From the NCBI GenBank assembly GCA_945910005.1, contig OX246740.1, positions 6,112,704 to 6,176,703 of the forward strand: a DNA stretch of 64,000 bases. The letters run 5' to 3'. The notes below the pieces were generated by a model, which saw nothing but the letters and a program-made list of their open reading frames with translations, had not been told where the DNA came from and searched no databases. A program made the position numbers and the translations under genes. Source of the stretch: Isoperla grammatica (lineage: Eukaryota; Arthropoda; Insecta; Plecoptera; Perlodidae). Numbering within the stretch: the stretch's first letter is position 1; each line of letters starts with the position of its first letter. This document shows positions 33,479-46,191 of the stretch, in pieces.

Positions 33479-34875
33479 TGTGTGCTTTAACATGACAACC
33501 AAATAAGAGTTAATTTCACATATTTTCGTTTATTTCGGAGTGGAACTATACTAAAACATATTTATCGTCAAGTGATTAAAAAAGAAAAGGTCATTTCCTC
33601 TAATATCTCGTCCGAAACGTAAGTTTTTGTCTCGCTATTATTTCCATCCATAACCATTCATTTGAATAGCTATATTCTTTCCTCAAACATGACTACATAA
33701 TTTGAAATGTGGAAATAATTTGCGTGCCTAACAGATATTTTTTAGTTTAGTGATTTTTTTTACAACTTGTATTTCACTCTCCTGTTGTGTGTCTGTGCGT
33801 GCGCGATGATAACGCGAGCCGATCGTCCAATCGCAAACCTATTCGCTCCTTGAATATCAAAATCAAAACCCCTATTCAACTCGTCCGCAGCGGACAGTCT
33901 GTCGCGTGTTGGATTGTGGGAGCTGCACTCACTCGATTGCGTTCCTCCTTCGGGCACACGGGGATAAATTTATTCGTCTTCGTGCAAACAAATCGAGCCG
34001 GCCCTGGGGGTATTTTATAAATCTGTGCAAGCGGGTGGAAGAGGGGTGTTGTTATTGCCTCCCACCTTTCTACCTTGTGTTTTCAACCCGACCGCAAGCG
34101 AGCTCTTTGTGCGCGTTTGACGTCGACCCCCCCCCCCCCACTAGTAATTAAGCCGCTTCAAAGGCGATCCCTAAACAAAGCCAATTAAGCCTTGAGAGAG
34201 AATAGAGTGGGTTCACAATGTGTGCCTGCCTCTTGCAAACCGCTGTTAGTTCTTGTGCAGTGTGCAGGCCTTATGTATATGTGTCCTCGTGTAAATTGTG
34301 TTATATATACCGTAATATAGGTACTCGGGTTCGTAATTGTGCTAATGAAGAGTTGGAGTTTCGTTTTTGTTGCGTCTCCGCCAAATCGTAAATCCCAGAA
34401 ATGTTCGTTAACTTAAGGCGCACTGATTATTCGCGATGGCGTTTAAGCGTTTTTGTTCGCCTTGGGGCCGTCGAAAACGAGCGAGCATACGAACCGACTG
34501 AAAACACACACGTACCATTCTGGACCTGCTGCGCCCGCCATGTTTTAAGGGAAGTTCTAACTTTTAATGTTGTTCATTATGGAACACACAAACTTTCCCT
34601 CCCCGTCTTGTGTCGACAGTTCTTCGAGTTTAATTAATACGATTCAATTCGAAAACCGATCAATGGGAGTTTGTATCCACGTAACGTCATTGTGTCTCGT
34701 TTCGCTCTACTATGTTCTATAGTTTATCACCTTTAGAAGAGTATTCTCGGGTACACTTTTGTTCTTTTGATAGAACGAAAACAAACATCAACCGGGCACT
34801 GTTGAGTTTTTAGTGGATTTAAGTTTCGAAATTCACGTTTCCTTCGTCAAGTGCAAAGATATAGACGGACTTGAA
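33479..34875. other. Non-coding stretch, nothing recognised
   Basis: It contains a C run near 34129 and ordinary AT-leaning sequence. The 78-codon plus frame at 34401-34637 has no recognisable family. Confidence 0.5.
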
Positions 34876-36481
34876 TTTCAACTAAAGGAAACAGATACCT
34901 AACCTCATGCTGTCATATTACATTCTTATATTTAACGCCAATTGCGTGCACGCTGTTTCAACTAAAGTAAACAGATACCTATACTCATGTTGTCATGCTA
35001 CATTCTTTTATTCAACGCCAATTGCGTAAACGCTGTTTCAACTAAAGTATTCAGATACCTACACTCATGCTGTCATATTACATTCTTATATTCAACGCCA
35101 ATTGCGTAGACGCTGTTTCAACTAAAGTAAACAGATACCTACACTCATGCTGTCATATTACATTCTTATATTTAACGCCAATTGCGTAAACGCCGTTTCA
35201 ACTAAAGTAAACAGATACCTACACTCATGCTGTCATATTACAAACTTATATTCAACGCCAATTGCGTAAACGCTGTTTCAACTAAAGTAACCAGATACCT
35301 ACACTCATGTTGTCATATTACATTCTTATATTCAACGCCAATTGCGTAAACGCTGTTTCAACTAAAGTAAACAGATACCTACACTAATGGTGTCATATTA
35401 CATTCTTATATTCTACGCCAATTGCGTAAACGCTGTTTAAACTAAAGTATTCAGATACCTACACTCATGCTGTCATATTACATTCTTATATTCAACGCCA
35501 ATTGCGTAAACGCTGTTTCAATTCAACTAAAGTAAACAGATACCTACACTCATGCTGTCATATTTCATTCTTATATTCAACGCCCATTGCGTAAACACTG
35601 TTTTAACTAAAGTAAACAGATACCCAACCTCATGCTGTCATATTACATTCTTATATTTAACGCCAATTGCGTGCACGTTGTTTCAACTAAAGTAAACAGA
35701 TACCTATACTCATGTTGTCATGCTACATTATTTTATTCAACGCCAATTGCGTAAATGCTGTTTCAACTAAAGTAAACAGATACCTACACTCATGCTGTCA
35801 TATTACATTCTTATATTTAACGCCAATTGCGTAAACGCCGTTTCAACTAAAGTAAACAGATACCTACACTCATGCTGTCATATTACAAACTTATATTCAA
35901 CGCCAATTGCGTAAACGCTGTTTCAACTAAAGTAAACAGATACCTACACTCATGTTGTCATATTACATTCTTATTTCTTATATTCATCGCCAATTGCGTT
36001 AACGCTGTTTCAACTAAAGTAAACAGATACCTAAACTCATGCTGTCATATGCGTAAACGCTGTTTCAACACAAGTAAACAGATAGCTATACTCATGTTGT
36101 CATAAATCATTCTTTCATTCAACGCCAATTGCGTAAACGCTGGTTCAACTAAAGTAAACAGATACCTACACTCATGCTGTCATATTACATTCTTGTATTC
36201 AACGCCAATTGCGTAAACGCTGTTTCAACTTAAGTAAACAGATACCTACACTCATGCTGTCATAATACATTCTTATATTGAACGCCAATTGCGTAAACGC
36301 TGTTTCAACTAAAGTAATCAGATACCTAAACTCATGCTGTCATATTACATTCTTACATTCAACGCCAATTGCGTAAACGCTGTTTCAACTAAAGTGAACA
36401 GATAGCTATACTCATGTTGTCATATAACATTCTTATATTCAACGCCAATTGCGTAAACGCTGTTTCAACTGAAGTATTCAG
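34876..36481 (+). repeat. 80-bp minisatellite, about 20 units with higher-order repeat
   Basis: Unit: TTTCAACTAAAGTAAACAGA, TACCTACACTCATGCTGTCA, TATTACATTCTTATATTCAA, CGCCAATTGCGTAAACGCTG. Shared variants (GCGTGCACG, CATGTTGTCATGCTAC, a CGCCG form, ACAAACTTATATT) recur in the same order about 725 bp apart (from about 34903 and 35627), so a nine-unit block was duplicated. Irregular units occur near 35520 (5-bp insertion), 35970 (insertion) and 36050 (deletion). Not coding. Confidence 0.95.
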
Positions 36482-37254
36482 AGTTGAATCCTTTGGTGTT
36501 GTCAGTCATATTCGACAGCGGCGTGATGAGTTCTTTTGATGTCAATAAGTACTCTCCTCAGCAGAACGAACATGTTCTAATCCCAATATTATGCAATACG
36601 AAGCTATAATCTATAATTATATATCAATCTTGATCGAATCGTGTCGTATTGGGTTACGTCTTTGTCAATGTTACCCTCGATATTACCAATAGATGCCACG
36701 GTGGGATGATTTGGCTAATATTATGCTGCCAAGAGTGTTTGATATGGAAAAACCTAGACGTGCTGCCAACAGGTTCTCTTGTCTTCGTTATCATGAATTT
36801 ATCCATTACTCCACTAATTCTTTGCATTATACTAAAATCAATAAGGGTGAAGTATGTTCGTATTCGCTTTGTTGCATAACATGATCATCTTTTCCAGTTA
36901 CATATAAAGTTAATTTATATTTTGTATAACTAATATGCTGGCAGCATGAAATGGCACCCATAAGTGTCGAACAGTGCTATATGGGGTCGGTGCATGGTTG
37001 CTTGGGCAAACGGGCTGACTCGTGGCTGCATGCAGGCCCATCGATTTGCCTTCTGCATTCGCATAAAGATTTAATCCAATCAATATACTCCTCGTTGTGG
37101 ACGTAATGCGCAACGCTCCGAGCGCACTTACTTGCATGGTACCGAGCGCCAAGTCTCGAGTTAGTGTGCGTGTTTGCCGATGATGACGCCGTGCACGTAG
37201 AGTTGCCTCAACGTAACTAGTCTCATGGTTACTGCTCGTGTCACAGTAACTTGA
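36482..37254. other. Non-coding stretch, nothing recognised
   Basis: Frames at 36649-36884 overlap in two phases without family similarity. No element ends were identified. Confidence 0.45.
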
Positions 37255-37515
37255 TTTATTTTCTACTTCTCTTGAAACGGGTCCATCAAGGATAATTTAC
37301 GCCTTTGGGTTGGATACCTAGAAATTCCTAACACTGCGGGTGTGCCTAACGAGGTCTTTGCACTTTATTAAGCGGGTGACCGTCTTTACGAATTAGCAAG
37401 ACAAATCGCCAGGAATCTGTTGATTTTCGTTCAAGCAGAGTGCATGAAAGGGGCGGTATAAGGATTTTAGGTCGGTTTGAGATTTGAGACAATATGTTCC
37501 GTCGAGGCTAGTATA
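37255..37515 (+). repeat. Dispersed repeat family, copy 3 of 4
   Basis: It carries CTCTTGAAACGGGTCCATCA, GGATAATTTACGCC, GGAATCTGTTGATTTTCGTT and GTGCATGAAAGGGGCGGTA in the family order and orientation. Confidence 0.6.
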
Positions 37516-39484
37516 CGCAGTGCTATTGGCTTGGTTGCTGCATGCTAGACTCTCCACTCTCCATACAAGGAAGGGGCGTAGTTCTGATCCAGTTGCCAAG
37601 GCCAAATACTGTCTCGTGACATTGTATATTGTCTAGGAGAGCCTATATTCATGAGGTGAAAGAAATGTGCAACTTAGATTAACACCCTCTCCCCCCCCCC
37701 CCGCCCCTCCCCAACACACCCCTTCCCCTAGTCCCGCTCCTTCGACTCTAGAATCAGGCCTTAGGTTAGATTAAGAGTGCCGGCGGTGACTTCTTGAGGG
37801 GGGGGGGGGGGGGGGGGGGGGTCTTTCTAAAGGATTTCTGTTTTGTTTTGTATTATGGAACTACTAAATATTTAGTGAGGCTAAGTTGTTTTCACCATGG
37901 CAACAACCAATGGTAACATCAAAACAAGTTAGTACGTACGTAGCGTAGATGTCATAAGGCCCGGTACTAGTCACTTTTTGACATGTAGTTTTATAGAACG
38001 CAAGCAATATGATCTCACCGAATTATCTTGCTGGGTAGTAGTAGGCTAATAGATTGCGTACCGAATATTTGACTACTTGAATGATTGCTATAATTTATCT
38101 CTCACAACAGTAATTCAATCAAGCTTGCCAGTTCATTATTATTGAATCATGCCGCCGCCTCTCTTTACTTTACGAAGTTTCCATGACGAATGATTAACTG
38201 TGACTTGAATGCTGGTGCTCTCCTATGTAGCTGGATCAATACACATAGGTAAGGTTAACAAGTACAGGTACAGGTGTAACGATTACATGGCCGGTATTTA
38301 TTCTAATCTAAAGCGTAACGAGACTCTGGCATCACTCACTATGACGCCCTAGAGTACTTTACATACAATTCGTCACTCTCCAAAACCAACCAGCTCGAGC
38401 GTTATTATGAACAAAGTTGTTGGAAGCATTTATACCTTCCTTATACACGGGGTTTAATTAAGTCTTTTGACATTTCATCATGAATCAAGTACTACTTGTA
38501 AATCAGCTCGAGCACCGTTCATTCAAGTTGGAATTCGCCGAGTAAATGGTTTGTGAATTATGTAGATAATATATATATATCGTCGCACTTGAGTTGTATT
38601 CATCAACAATAACATGTGTAACTGTATGTGCGTTTTTTTTCCACTGTGGAGTTTTTTTTGGTTATACGTTTGAAAGTTAAAACGTGGAAAACAAGCGTTA
38701 GCGTTGGATATAGAAAATGGTTTATGCAATGAATATTGTATATATTATCTAAACGTGGTTTTATTTAGTTTTCTGTTTTGGTTGAATTAATAAGTGCGGA
38801 TGGTTCTTTTTTTTTTTTCAAAATTCACCACAGTGCCAACAATCCAACAATTTATCTCCATATAACAATTTATAATATATATATATATATATGTTGCACC
38901 ATTTATTAACATCCTCTCAGGCTCCAGCGCGTTTACGAGGTTTGGTATTCATTCGGGTTTTAGGGCCGGAACGAAAATGAAAAAATTCTCACGTTATTTC
39001 GAACAGTTTAAAGTTTAGCGCTTTCCTTTACAGCTTCTCCCCACGCGTTCCGCGAGCGACACAATTTGTTTCGTCGTTCATTTTTATAGGCGCGTATGTA
39101 TATGCCCACGCACGTTTTACTAACAGCGCCGCGGAATAGACCCAGCTCGGGCGAATTGTCATTGGTGTCGGCAAATATTGGTTTCATTCAGCCGCGAAAA
39201 TGGAAAATTTCCGATGGGCGCGCAGACGGTTTCTCTCCCGCGTGGGGTTGAATCTGCCCGAAGGTGACACATTTCATTCGCTGAGCGTCTTGAGCGCTCA
39301 ACGTGGGGCTGTGCATGGGGTCGTGTGACGTGCGCACATAATGAAACAACCATTGCAGCCACCCACACAGGGCGAATATATATTTAGTTCAGTTTTTACG
39401 AGCGTCTTTGTGTGCCGCGCATACGTGGAAATACATTTCGTTATTACAATTGTGAGGTATAGTCTAAAACTTGTTCATGAATGT
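37516..39484. other. Non-coding stretch with G/C runs and an X-box-like repeat
   Basis: It contains a C-rich tract (37691-37720), a 24-bp G run (37798-37821), an X-box-containing dispersed repeat on the minus strand (about 37865-37905) and AT microsatellites near 38565 and 38875. No gene is recognised. Confidence 0.5.
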
Positions 39485-39641
39485 ATACTTGCCCCCATAC
39501 AACCTCATCAATACGTTCGTCGTCAAAGATCAGTGGTTCGTGGCCAATCAGCGATCGGTATTTGTAATTGGGCCTCGCTGGTTGGCCGCGAATCACTCAT
39601 CTACGATGAAAGCGTTTGGAAGGTAGTTTCGGGACAAGTAC
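39485..39641. mobile_element. 157-bp MITE, CTTGTCCCGAAAC family (copy 3)
   Basis: The ends GTATACTTGCCCCCATAC and TAGTTTCGGGACAAGTAC are imperfect inverted repeats. The core GTGGTTCGTGGCCAATCAGCG is mirrored by TTGGCCGCGAATCACTCATC. It is the uninterrupted form of the copy at 32149 and shows the empty site for the hairpin found there. Confidence 0.65.
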
Positions 39642-39788
39642 ATGCAAATACACGGAAATAATGTTTCATACAAGTGGTTAAGGAGATGACCTTACCAAAG
39701 TTGACACTGGTGCCTTCGCTCCTCCGAAAACATTGCCACCTATTGATTTGTCGTTTCATAACTTCCTTCGCCGTCGCTGCGCCACAGG

Positions 39789-40765
39789 TGTCCGATTGTC
39801 CGACTGTTTCCGGGCTGACCTTGGACTGGGGGATCCCCCGGCAACGCCTCCCAACCGTGCGAGGCTCATCAAGTGATTGTCCGACTGTTGCCGGGTTGAC
39901 CTTGGACTGGGGGATCCCCCGGCAACGCCTCCCAACCGTGCGAGGCTCATCAAGTGATTGTCCGACTGTTGCCGGGTTGACCTTGGACTGGGGGATCCCC
40001 CGGCAACGCCTCCCAACCGTGCGAGGCTCATCAAGTGATTGTCCGACTGTTGCCGGGTTGACCTTGGACTGGGGGATCCCCCGGCAACGCCTCCCAACCG
40101 TGCGAGGCTCATCAAGTGATTGTCCGACTGTTGCCGGGCTGACCTTGGACTGGGGGATCCCCCGGCAACGCCTCCCAACCGTGCGAGGCTCATCAAGTGA
40201 TTGTCCGACTGTTGCCGGGTTGACCTTGGACTGGGGGATCCCCCGGCAACGCCTCCCAACCGTGCGAGGCTCATCAAGTGATTGTCCGACTGTTGCCGGG
40301 TTGACCTTGGACTGGGGGATCCCCCGGCAACGCCTCCCAACCGTGCGAGGCTCATCAAGTGATTGTCCGACTGTTGCCGGGTTGACCTTGGACTGGGGGA
40401 TCCCCCGGCAACGCCTCCCAACCGTGCGAGGCTCATCAAGTGATTGTCCGACTGTTGCCGGGCTGACCTTGGACTGGGGGATCCCCCGGCAACGCCTCCC
40501 AACCGTGCGAGGCTCATCAAGTGATTGTCCGACTGTTGCCGGGTTGACCTTGGACTGGGGGATCCCCCGGCAACGCCTCCCAACCGTGCGAGGCTCATCA
40601 AGTGATTGTCCGACTGTTGCCGGGTTGACCTTGGACTGGGGGATCCCCCGGCAACGCCTCCCAACCGTGCGAGGCTCATCAAGTGATTGTCCGACTGTTG
40701 CCGGGTTGACCTTGGACAGGGGGATCCTCCGGCAACGCCTCCCAACCGTGCGAGGCTCATCAAGT
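39789..40765 (+). repeat. 81-bp minisatellite, 12 units, hairpin-forming, open on both strands
   Basis: Unit of 81 bp (landmark GCAACGCCTCCCAACCGTGC at 39841 and 39922). Each unit has GTTGCCGGG paired with CCCGGCAAC, and a GGGGGATCCCCC palindrome, so single strands would form a strong stem. Units are nearly identical (GGGTTGACC versus GGGCTGACC is the main change), implying recent amplification or conversion. Because 81 is divisible by three, a frame stays open for 375 codons on plus (39674-40801) and 340 on minus (39756-40778). Both are repeat artefacts: unit translations (SSDCPTVAGLTLDWGIPRQR… on plus) match no family, and neither frame has splice or start context. Confidence 0.95.
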
Positions 40766-43700
40766 CCTCCAAGTGCATACGCCCACCTCGAGGAGATTTA
40801 AACTATTTTGGTGATGAAACCGTACAACTTCAACATCGTGAACGACAGATTACATCATTGATGATCGACTCTCCCCCCCTTTTCAATGTCGGGACTGGGT
40901 AGCAGTGTTGACTACGGCAGTCCCCTCCCTCGCTAAATAATGTAGGAAGCCTCATAACCTGTGGGTATATAGGCGACCAGTATAGAACGGCACCTCGCAA
41001 CAGTGACGTCACGCAACACACTGACCTTGGGAGCAGGGATTCACGTACCCTCGTCATCCCCACGGGTTAGCCTTCGTTACGCGTGGCTTCACTATCGTAG
41101 TCGCCAACAGATTAAATAATCACTAGTGCTGTTACGGGGCCCACCTTGCATGCATTGCACAATCTTCAAGTGCATGCATAATGTAAGACTAGTTTTATAA
41201 TAGCGCCAGTTCTCGCGCGCAGTTATATATACAGCCTATACGCGTAGTCAGTCTCGTGCAGCCATGATGAAGTATCCTCAATCGAACGTGCAGTCGTTTG
41301 AACTTGACCGTGATTCAATTTTGTTAAACGAAGTAATGTACAATTCGTGTGTGGTCACAACTCACAACACAAGTATATTCTAAAATTATAATAATGTGGT
41401 TATCTCATTTCTGCCTGTTAGTGAAGTATTTCATTAGAGTGATACCTTAAAAAATAAAAATACAGTGTATAGCTTGAAACATTCAGCATAAAAGATGACT
41501 GGAAGCAAGAGTTGGGACTGAGCCCATGAATAAGATGCAGTAATGCTCGGCCGAGGATGGCCGTGATACATTGCCCGGGGGTTGAAGCTACGCAGGGCAC
41601 GTCCCAGATAACCGGCCGGGTTGTGTGATGCGATGATAAGTAAGACGCTCGTTGTGGGGACGCGCGGAAATCTCTCCCATACCTTTCTTTGTGTGCACTG
41701 GATGGAGGCGCAATTTATCGCCGACGATATAGAGGGATTTCTTCGTTGTTCTGCTCGTTATCAACCGTTGAGACAGCTCGAGGGGAGAACGAACACAATC
41801 TACTGGTAATCGAGAGGAGTGCCCTACGTGGAAGGCATTTTCTAGCATGTTCCCTTAAAAAAATGTTCTCAAGAGCAGATTTAATTTCACAAAAATACTT
41901 TCCGGCCACTTGGGACAAATAGTACGTAAATAAAATGTACACATAATTGTCCTATATGTAGAACTACTTCGGTCGAGTTCAGTTGATGGTCCAACCCGCA
42001 ACCAAGATATAGTTGAAAGTTATTCCCTTCATAACGTGCTGTGTATAGTCCCGTCAAATTAACTTGCACGGTGTTGTCGTCACGAATTATGTAATAGGGT
42101 AGTGACGCGTGTGACAACTACCAACCTAAATCTAGTTGCATCCCGTTCTCTTGCCTAAGACCTGTTGTCGGATGTGGTGGGGTCACATTCCATTCACGGT
42201 TGGTGCAGTCAATGCGTTGGACAATAACAATAATGCAGGTATCGGGAAATCCCGCAGTGAATACCGTTGAAATGCAGTGGAGCGACCGTCTCTTCTCAGA
42301 ATTTTAGGGGACACCTTGCTTCTTACGGCGTGGACAGTATACCTGCCGACTGGACCCTGTAGTTAAATAACCATAACCATTTTACCACTTGATTAATTAG
42401 TAACCACTGCACCGTCGTCCACCCCAGCAGACCCTTAAATTGTGACGGGTAACCAGTACACATCTCGAGCAAACGTGCAGTGTTTGACAGATCCATCCAA
42501 GCACAACAGTGACAACTCGGGAGGGCTCACCCGACATCGAGCAATTGGCTCTTGGACATACTGAACTACAGACATGTAGCACCGCAACACACCAACCAAC
42601 CCCCTAACACAAGGTGATGCTGTGCGGTCTAGTATTTCCTAATTACGGTGAGGTTCTCCATCGCAAGAGTTTTAACAGTAAACCATTGTGATGCGACTTT
42701 CTATCAACGCTCTTCTCTTGTTTCGACCTTATTTATGGTCATGATTCATCACATCATTGTTTCGCTTCTTTGCATAAACGTAATATATTTTAGAAGTGAA
42801 AAGCACGAACAGTAAACCATAATTCACCCCTATTCAGTTCACCTTGATACATTGGATGGTGGCTTGTTTTGTGGACAACATTCTCCCGTCACTTTCCCAT
42901 TTAGTTTCACCCCACTATTGGGGTGTCGGTGTACACACAATATGAACGAGCTTCTCTGCAATTTGACTCGGAAACTGGCAAGATAGAGTGTTAATTGGTG
43001 ATGGGGGATGGGGTTATTCCCAAACCCATCATTTTGATTTCTGTTGTAACGAGCTGTTGCTTTGTTTTACCATCGAGCTGATGGTTTCGCCGAATAACAT
43101 TTACAGTCTGACAAGTGCTTTGTTGATAAAGCTTGGTGTGCACACATTGCTATAAATACGACTAGCCGTTTCGATTCACATACAGAAACTAGAGTAACGA
43201 ATTAATGAATACAACCAACGACAACAGTAGCTTCTGTTTGATGGTTCTGGCATAAAAGCATCGTTTCTGATTGAATGAACCAGAATCTGGCTGGGTACGG
43301 CTAAGGCAGAAGTTAAAAGTGAGTTATATTTTCTTAGCCATAGCGCTATAGTCGTTAGCATTGTCACTGTCTGCAAGTTTCGTAGTACCAATTTTCAACT
43401 TCTAGCCATAAATAATTCTTCTCCGTATGTGTGAAGTGATGTCATTACTCATTAGTAGTAGGGTCCATGACGTCACCGGACGCGGCAGCTGGAGACCGGG
43501 GTTCGCGTTTGTCTCTCTATTTACTCCGCCGCTTTCATCGCGCTCATCACTCATAATTAATTAATTAGCTATTTAGTTTAGCTGTTTCAAATAATTATAC
43601 CTGATGGGCGACGATCATGCTGGAGGCTGTTGGTTCTGATGTGCTGGTGACATAAGGTTGTTAACGTGTTCATGGGTTCGTTGCCATCTACCAAAACATC

Positions 43701-44861
43701 AGCATCGACCTAAACAAAGTTTATTTTATGTACGTGGATTGTGGGTATACATTCGAAAACAATTCGTTCGTCTCCCTTGTAAACGCCATTGGAAATGTCT
43801 CGCAGTTCGGAGAGTTGAATTGAGGAAATTCCGATACCTAGGCTTGTGGCAATATTCCTTACGAACGTTACCTTTGTAAACAACGATGTACCCACGCATC
43901 TTTCCATAGTGTCCGCTCTGCATTTGATGATCAGTCTATCAATTTTGATGTGGGTGGTAATGTGGATAAGCGAAGAGTGTTCTGCTGAGTGTTCTTGGGC
44001 TCAGTTGTTGCACGTGTGGGTAGACAGTGTAGACATAAATATATCGTTGACTACCAAGGTAAAACCGTGACATACTAGCAAACTAGATTATTTTATGTAC
44101 TGCTGATGGTTGTAGACGTTGGCAATAAGACAGTACAGTCGTCGGCAAAACCGCACGCAAGAGTACAAGTTGCACCTTGAGTGGCGCCATTATGTTTGGC
44201 AAATGTGACAGTTTTTATGCAATTCAGTTACTAATCACATGATGGCTATGAAATAGTAATATATAGGTGTTCATGTCAAACAAGGGAGGAGCTTTGAGGA
44301 ACAGAGTGGAAGGGTAGGACGGAGGACCTCATTACGTCGTGCCTCTTGCGGCCGGCATTCACCACTGGGACATACACGATACATGAGGTTGCCGTTGCCT
44401 TTATTCGTTATCGGTGGTCGCGGAAATTTACAATTGTAAACCCGTCCTTCTAGAAATGTGCTTTGGCCCTGTTTGAACTAATGTGGCGTGAGCTGTGACG
44501 TCATAAAGGTTCACGACGGGCTGGCGATGAGGGGGACGGCGACGTGGAGTGTGGTGATATTGCCACGGACATAGGCGAGACAGCTCGGCCGACGACCGGG
44601 GGGGGTAGTTTCGTGGAGCACCCTCGACAGGGTTGAGACGGCGGCTCGAGTGGGTTCGCGATCCCCGGCCCGGAACAAACAAACTCTGGTGCTTTTATTT
44701 CCTCTCCGACCCTTTTAGCGCGAATGAGAAATCTGCCCCGAGGTTATGTGGAATATATGTCACTCCCGGTGAAGTGTGGGAGCTGGACCCGAGCCCAAGT
44801 GTCCCGTAGGACTCTTGAACTAGGCTGGAGATGCAAATGACGTAGCCGAAGGGTATCGTTG
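40766..44861. other. Non-coding stretch, one possible core promoter
   Basis: No recognisable exon. It contains a full CRE (TGACGTCA at about 41003) and the TATA/Inr candidate at 41224-41255. Short frames throughout lack families or splice support. Confidence 0.45.
41224..41255 (+). promoter_or_regulatory. Possible TATA plus initiator core promoter
   Basis: TATATATA (41224-41231) is followed 26 bp on by an initiator match, GTCAGTC, with A at 41250. An ATGATG in good context begins at 41264 (frame MMKYPQSNVQ…, 38 codons to a stop, 41264-41380). This could be a small first exon (possible donors GTATCC after two codons, or GTAATG after 23 codons), but neither donor is strong. Confidence 0.35.
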
Positions 44862-45079
44862 CTATAGTTGAGAAACTGTAAGAATGACGGCCCCCTCCTT
44901 ATCCCCACCACTGTTACCCGATCCCCCTCAACTCCTCGACAACCTAACAAAATGAAATGCAACTGAAAATCAGTTTGTTTCAGTTGTTAAGTTTGTTGTT
45001 TCATGGAGTTGAGGAGGGGTCGGGTAGCAGTGGTGGGGATAAGGAGGGGGCCGTCATTCTTACAGTTTCTCAACTATAG
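44862..45079. mobile_element. 218-bp MITE with ~75-bp inverted repeats
   Basis: The left arm CTATAGTTGAGAAACTGTAA is the complement of the right arm's end at 45079, and near-identity continues through GACGGCCCCCTCCTTATCCC. If the terminal TA is read as target duplication, the termini become TAGTTGAGAAAC, as expected of a Tc1/mariner-type MITE; this is tentative. A perfect 14-bp hairpin (45097-45129, CATTGAGTTTGTTA arms) lies just outside. Confidence 0.75.
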
Positions 45080-45129
45080 AAACGTAACCGTATAGGCATT
45101 GAGTTTGTTACAAACTAACAAACTCAATG

Positions 45130-46191
45130 GTATAGCTCTACTGCATGCAGAGCATTTAATGATTTTTTTGTTTTGAAATGTTATTTAAAAAACATGTGTT
45201 GGTGACATTTAATGCATATGCCATATGGTTTGCATGTGAGTTCCGAGATAGTTATTTGCCAACGTTGTTGGTCATCAGGGACGACATTAAATGTGTGGCT
45301 CGTTGGTCCAATGCAGAAGGTTTGGGGTTCCGATTCTCGGTTGGGGCTGGGGCGGTTTTAAGTTTTGGGAATTGACTTTCATCTATCTTTATACTCTTCA
45401 TAGCATTGAAGATTGAAGCACAGGTAATACATAGTATAATTAGTGTCCCCGCCGAAAATCAGGCTTGTAACTGAGTAATGTTACTATCTCGTGACAGGTA
45501 CGTGAATTCTGCTCTAAGGTTTCCGCTGTTGGATCACGCGTATAAGCCTATTAGCTTACACGGTGCGTATAGGTAAAGGCCGCCGGGAGTCACTGGCCCA
45601 AAGCGAGAGGACACGTCAGCCAGCGGACAAGTTAGCGTATCACACCTATAGCGTTGTTGTATGACGTAAACGTCCCTCCCCCCCCCCCTTCACCCCTCAG
45701 CTACTTGCGAAGCTACATCGAACTGGATGCTCAAGATCGTTATTTTGAAAACTAAGACGGATGTTCGACGTTTATGACTGACTTCCAAGAATATGTCATC
45801 TTCCTTCGAGGTAATATTTCTCTGGGGGTGTGGGTGTATATTTCAAAAGCTGATTTATGGTATTAATATTACGAAGAACTTGCGAGACAAGGAACGTTCA
45901 TATTTCTTCATTTTTTTTTATATAAACATCGATCGATTTGCTGTTATATTTTAATGTGGTTGTGTGTCGAGCGGGTAAGTCCTCGTTATAGGACGTGCCA
46001 ATAGTTTCTGTATAAAATATAACTTGCCTGAAGTAGGCTGATATGACTAGACTGTGTAGCTAGACTGTGAACGCAGTCATGTATCTGTGCTGCTGTAAGT
46101 GTCGATGAAGTGAAGACAATCTCAGTCGTGGGGTTGGGGTATACGAGTTTCTAGAGGCCATGCAGCCATTCGTATTGGGGACACGGGTCGT
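45130..46191. other. Non-coding stretch, nothing recognised
   Basis: A C run near 45678 and AT-leaning unique sequence. No element ends or exons were seen. Confidence 0.5.

Noticed and set aside
39674..40801. 375-codon plus and 340-codon minus open frames as a repeat protein gene
   Set aside because: Both strands are open only because the 81-bp unit is divisible by three and lacks stops. There is no family match, splice or start context, or frame-specific conservation.
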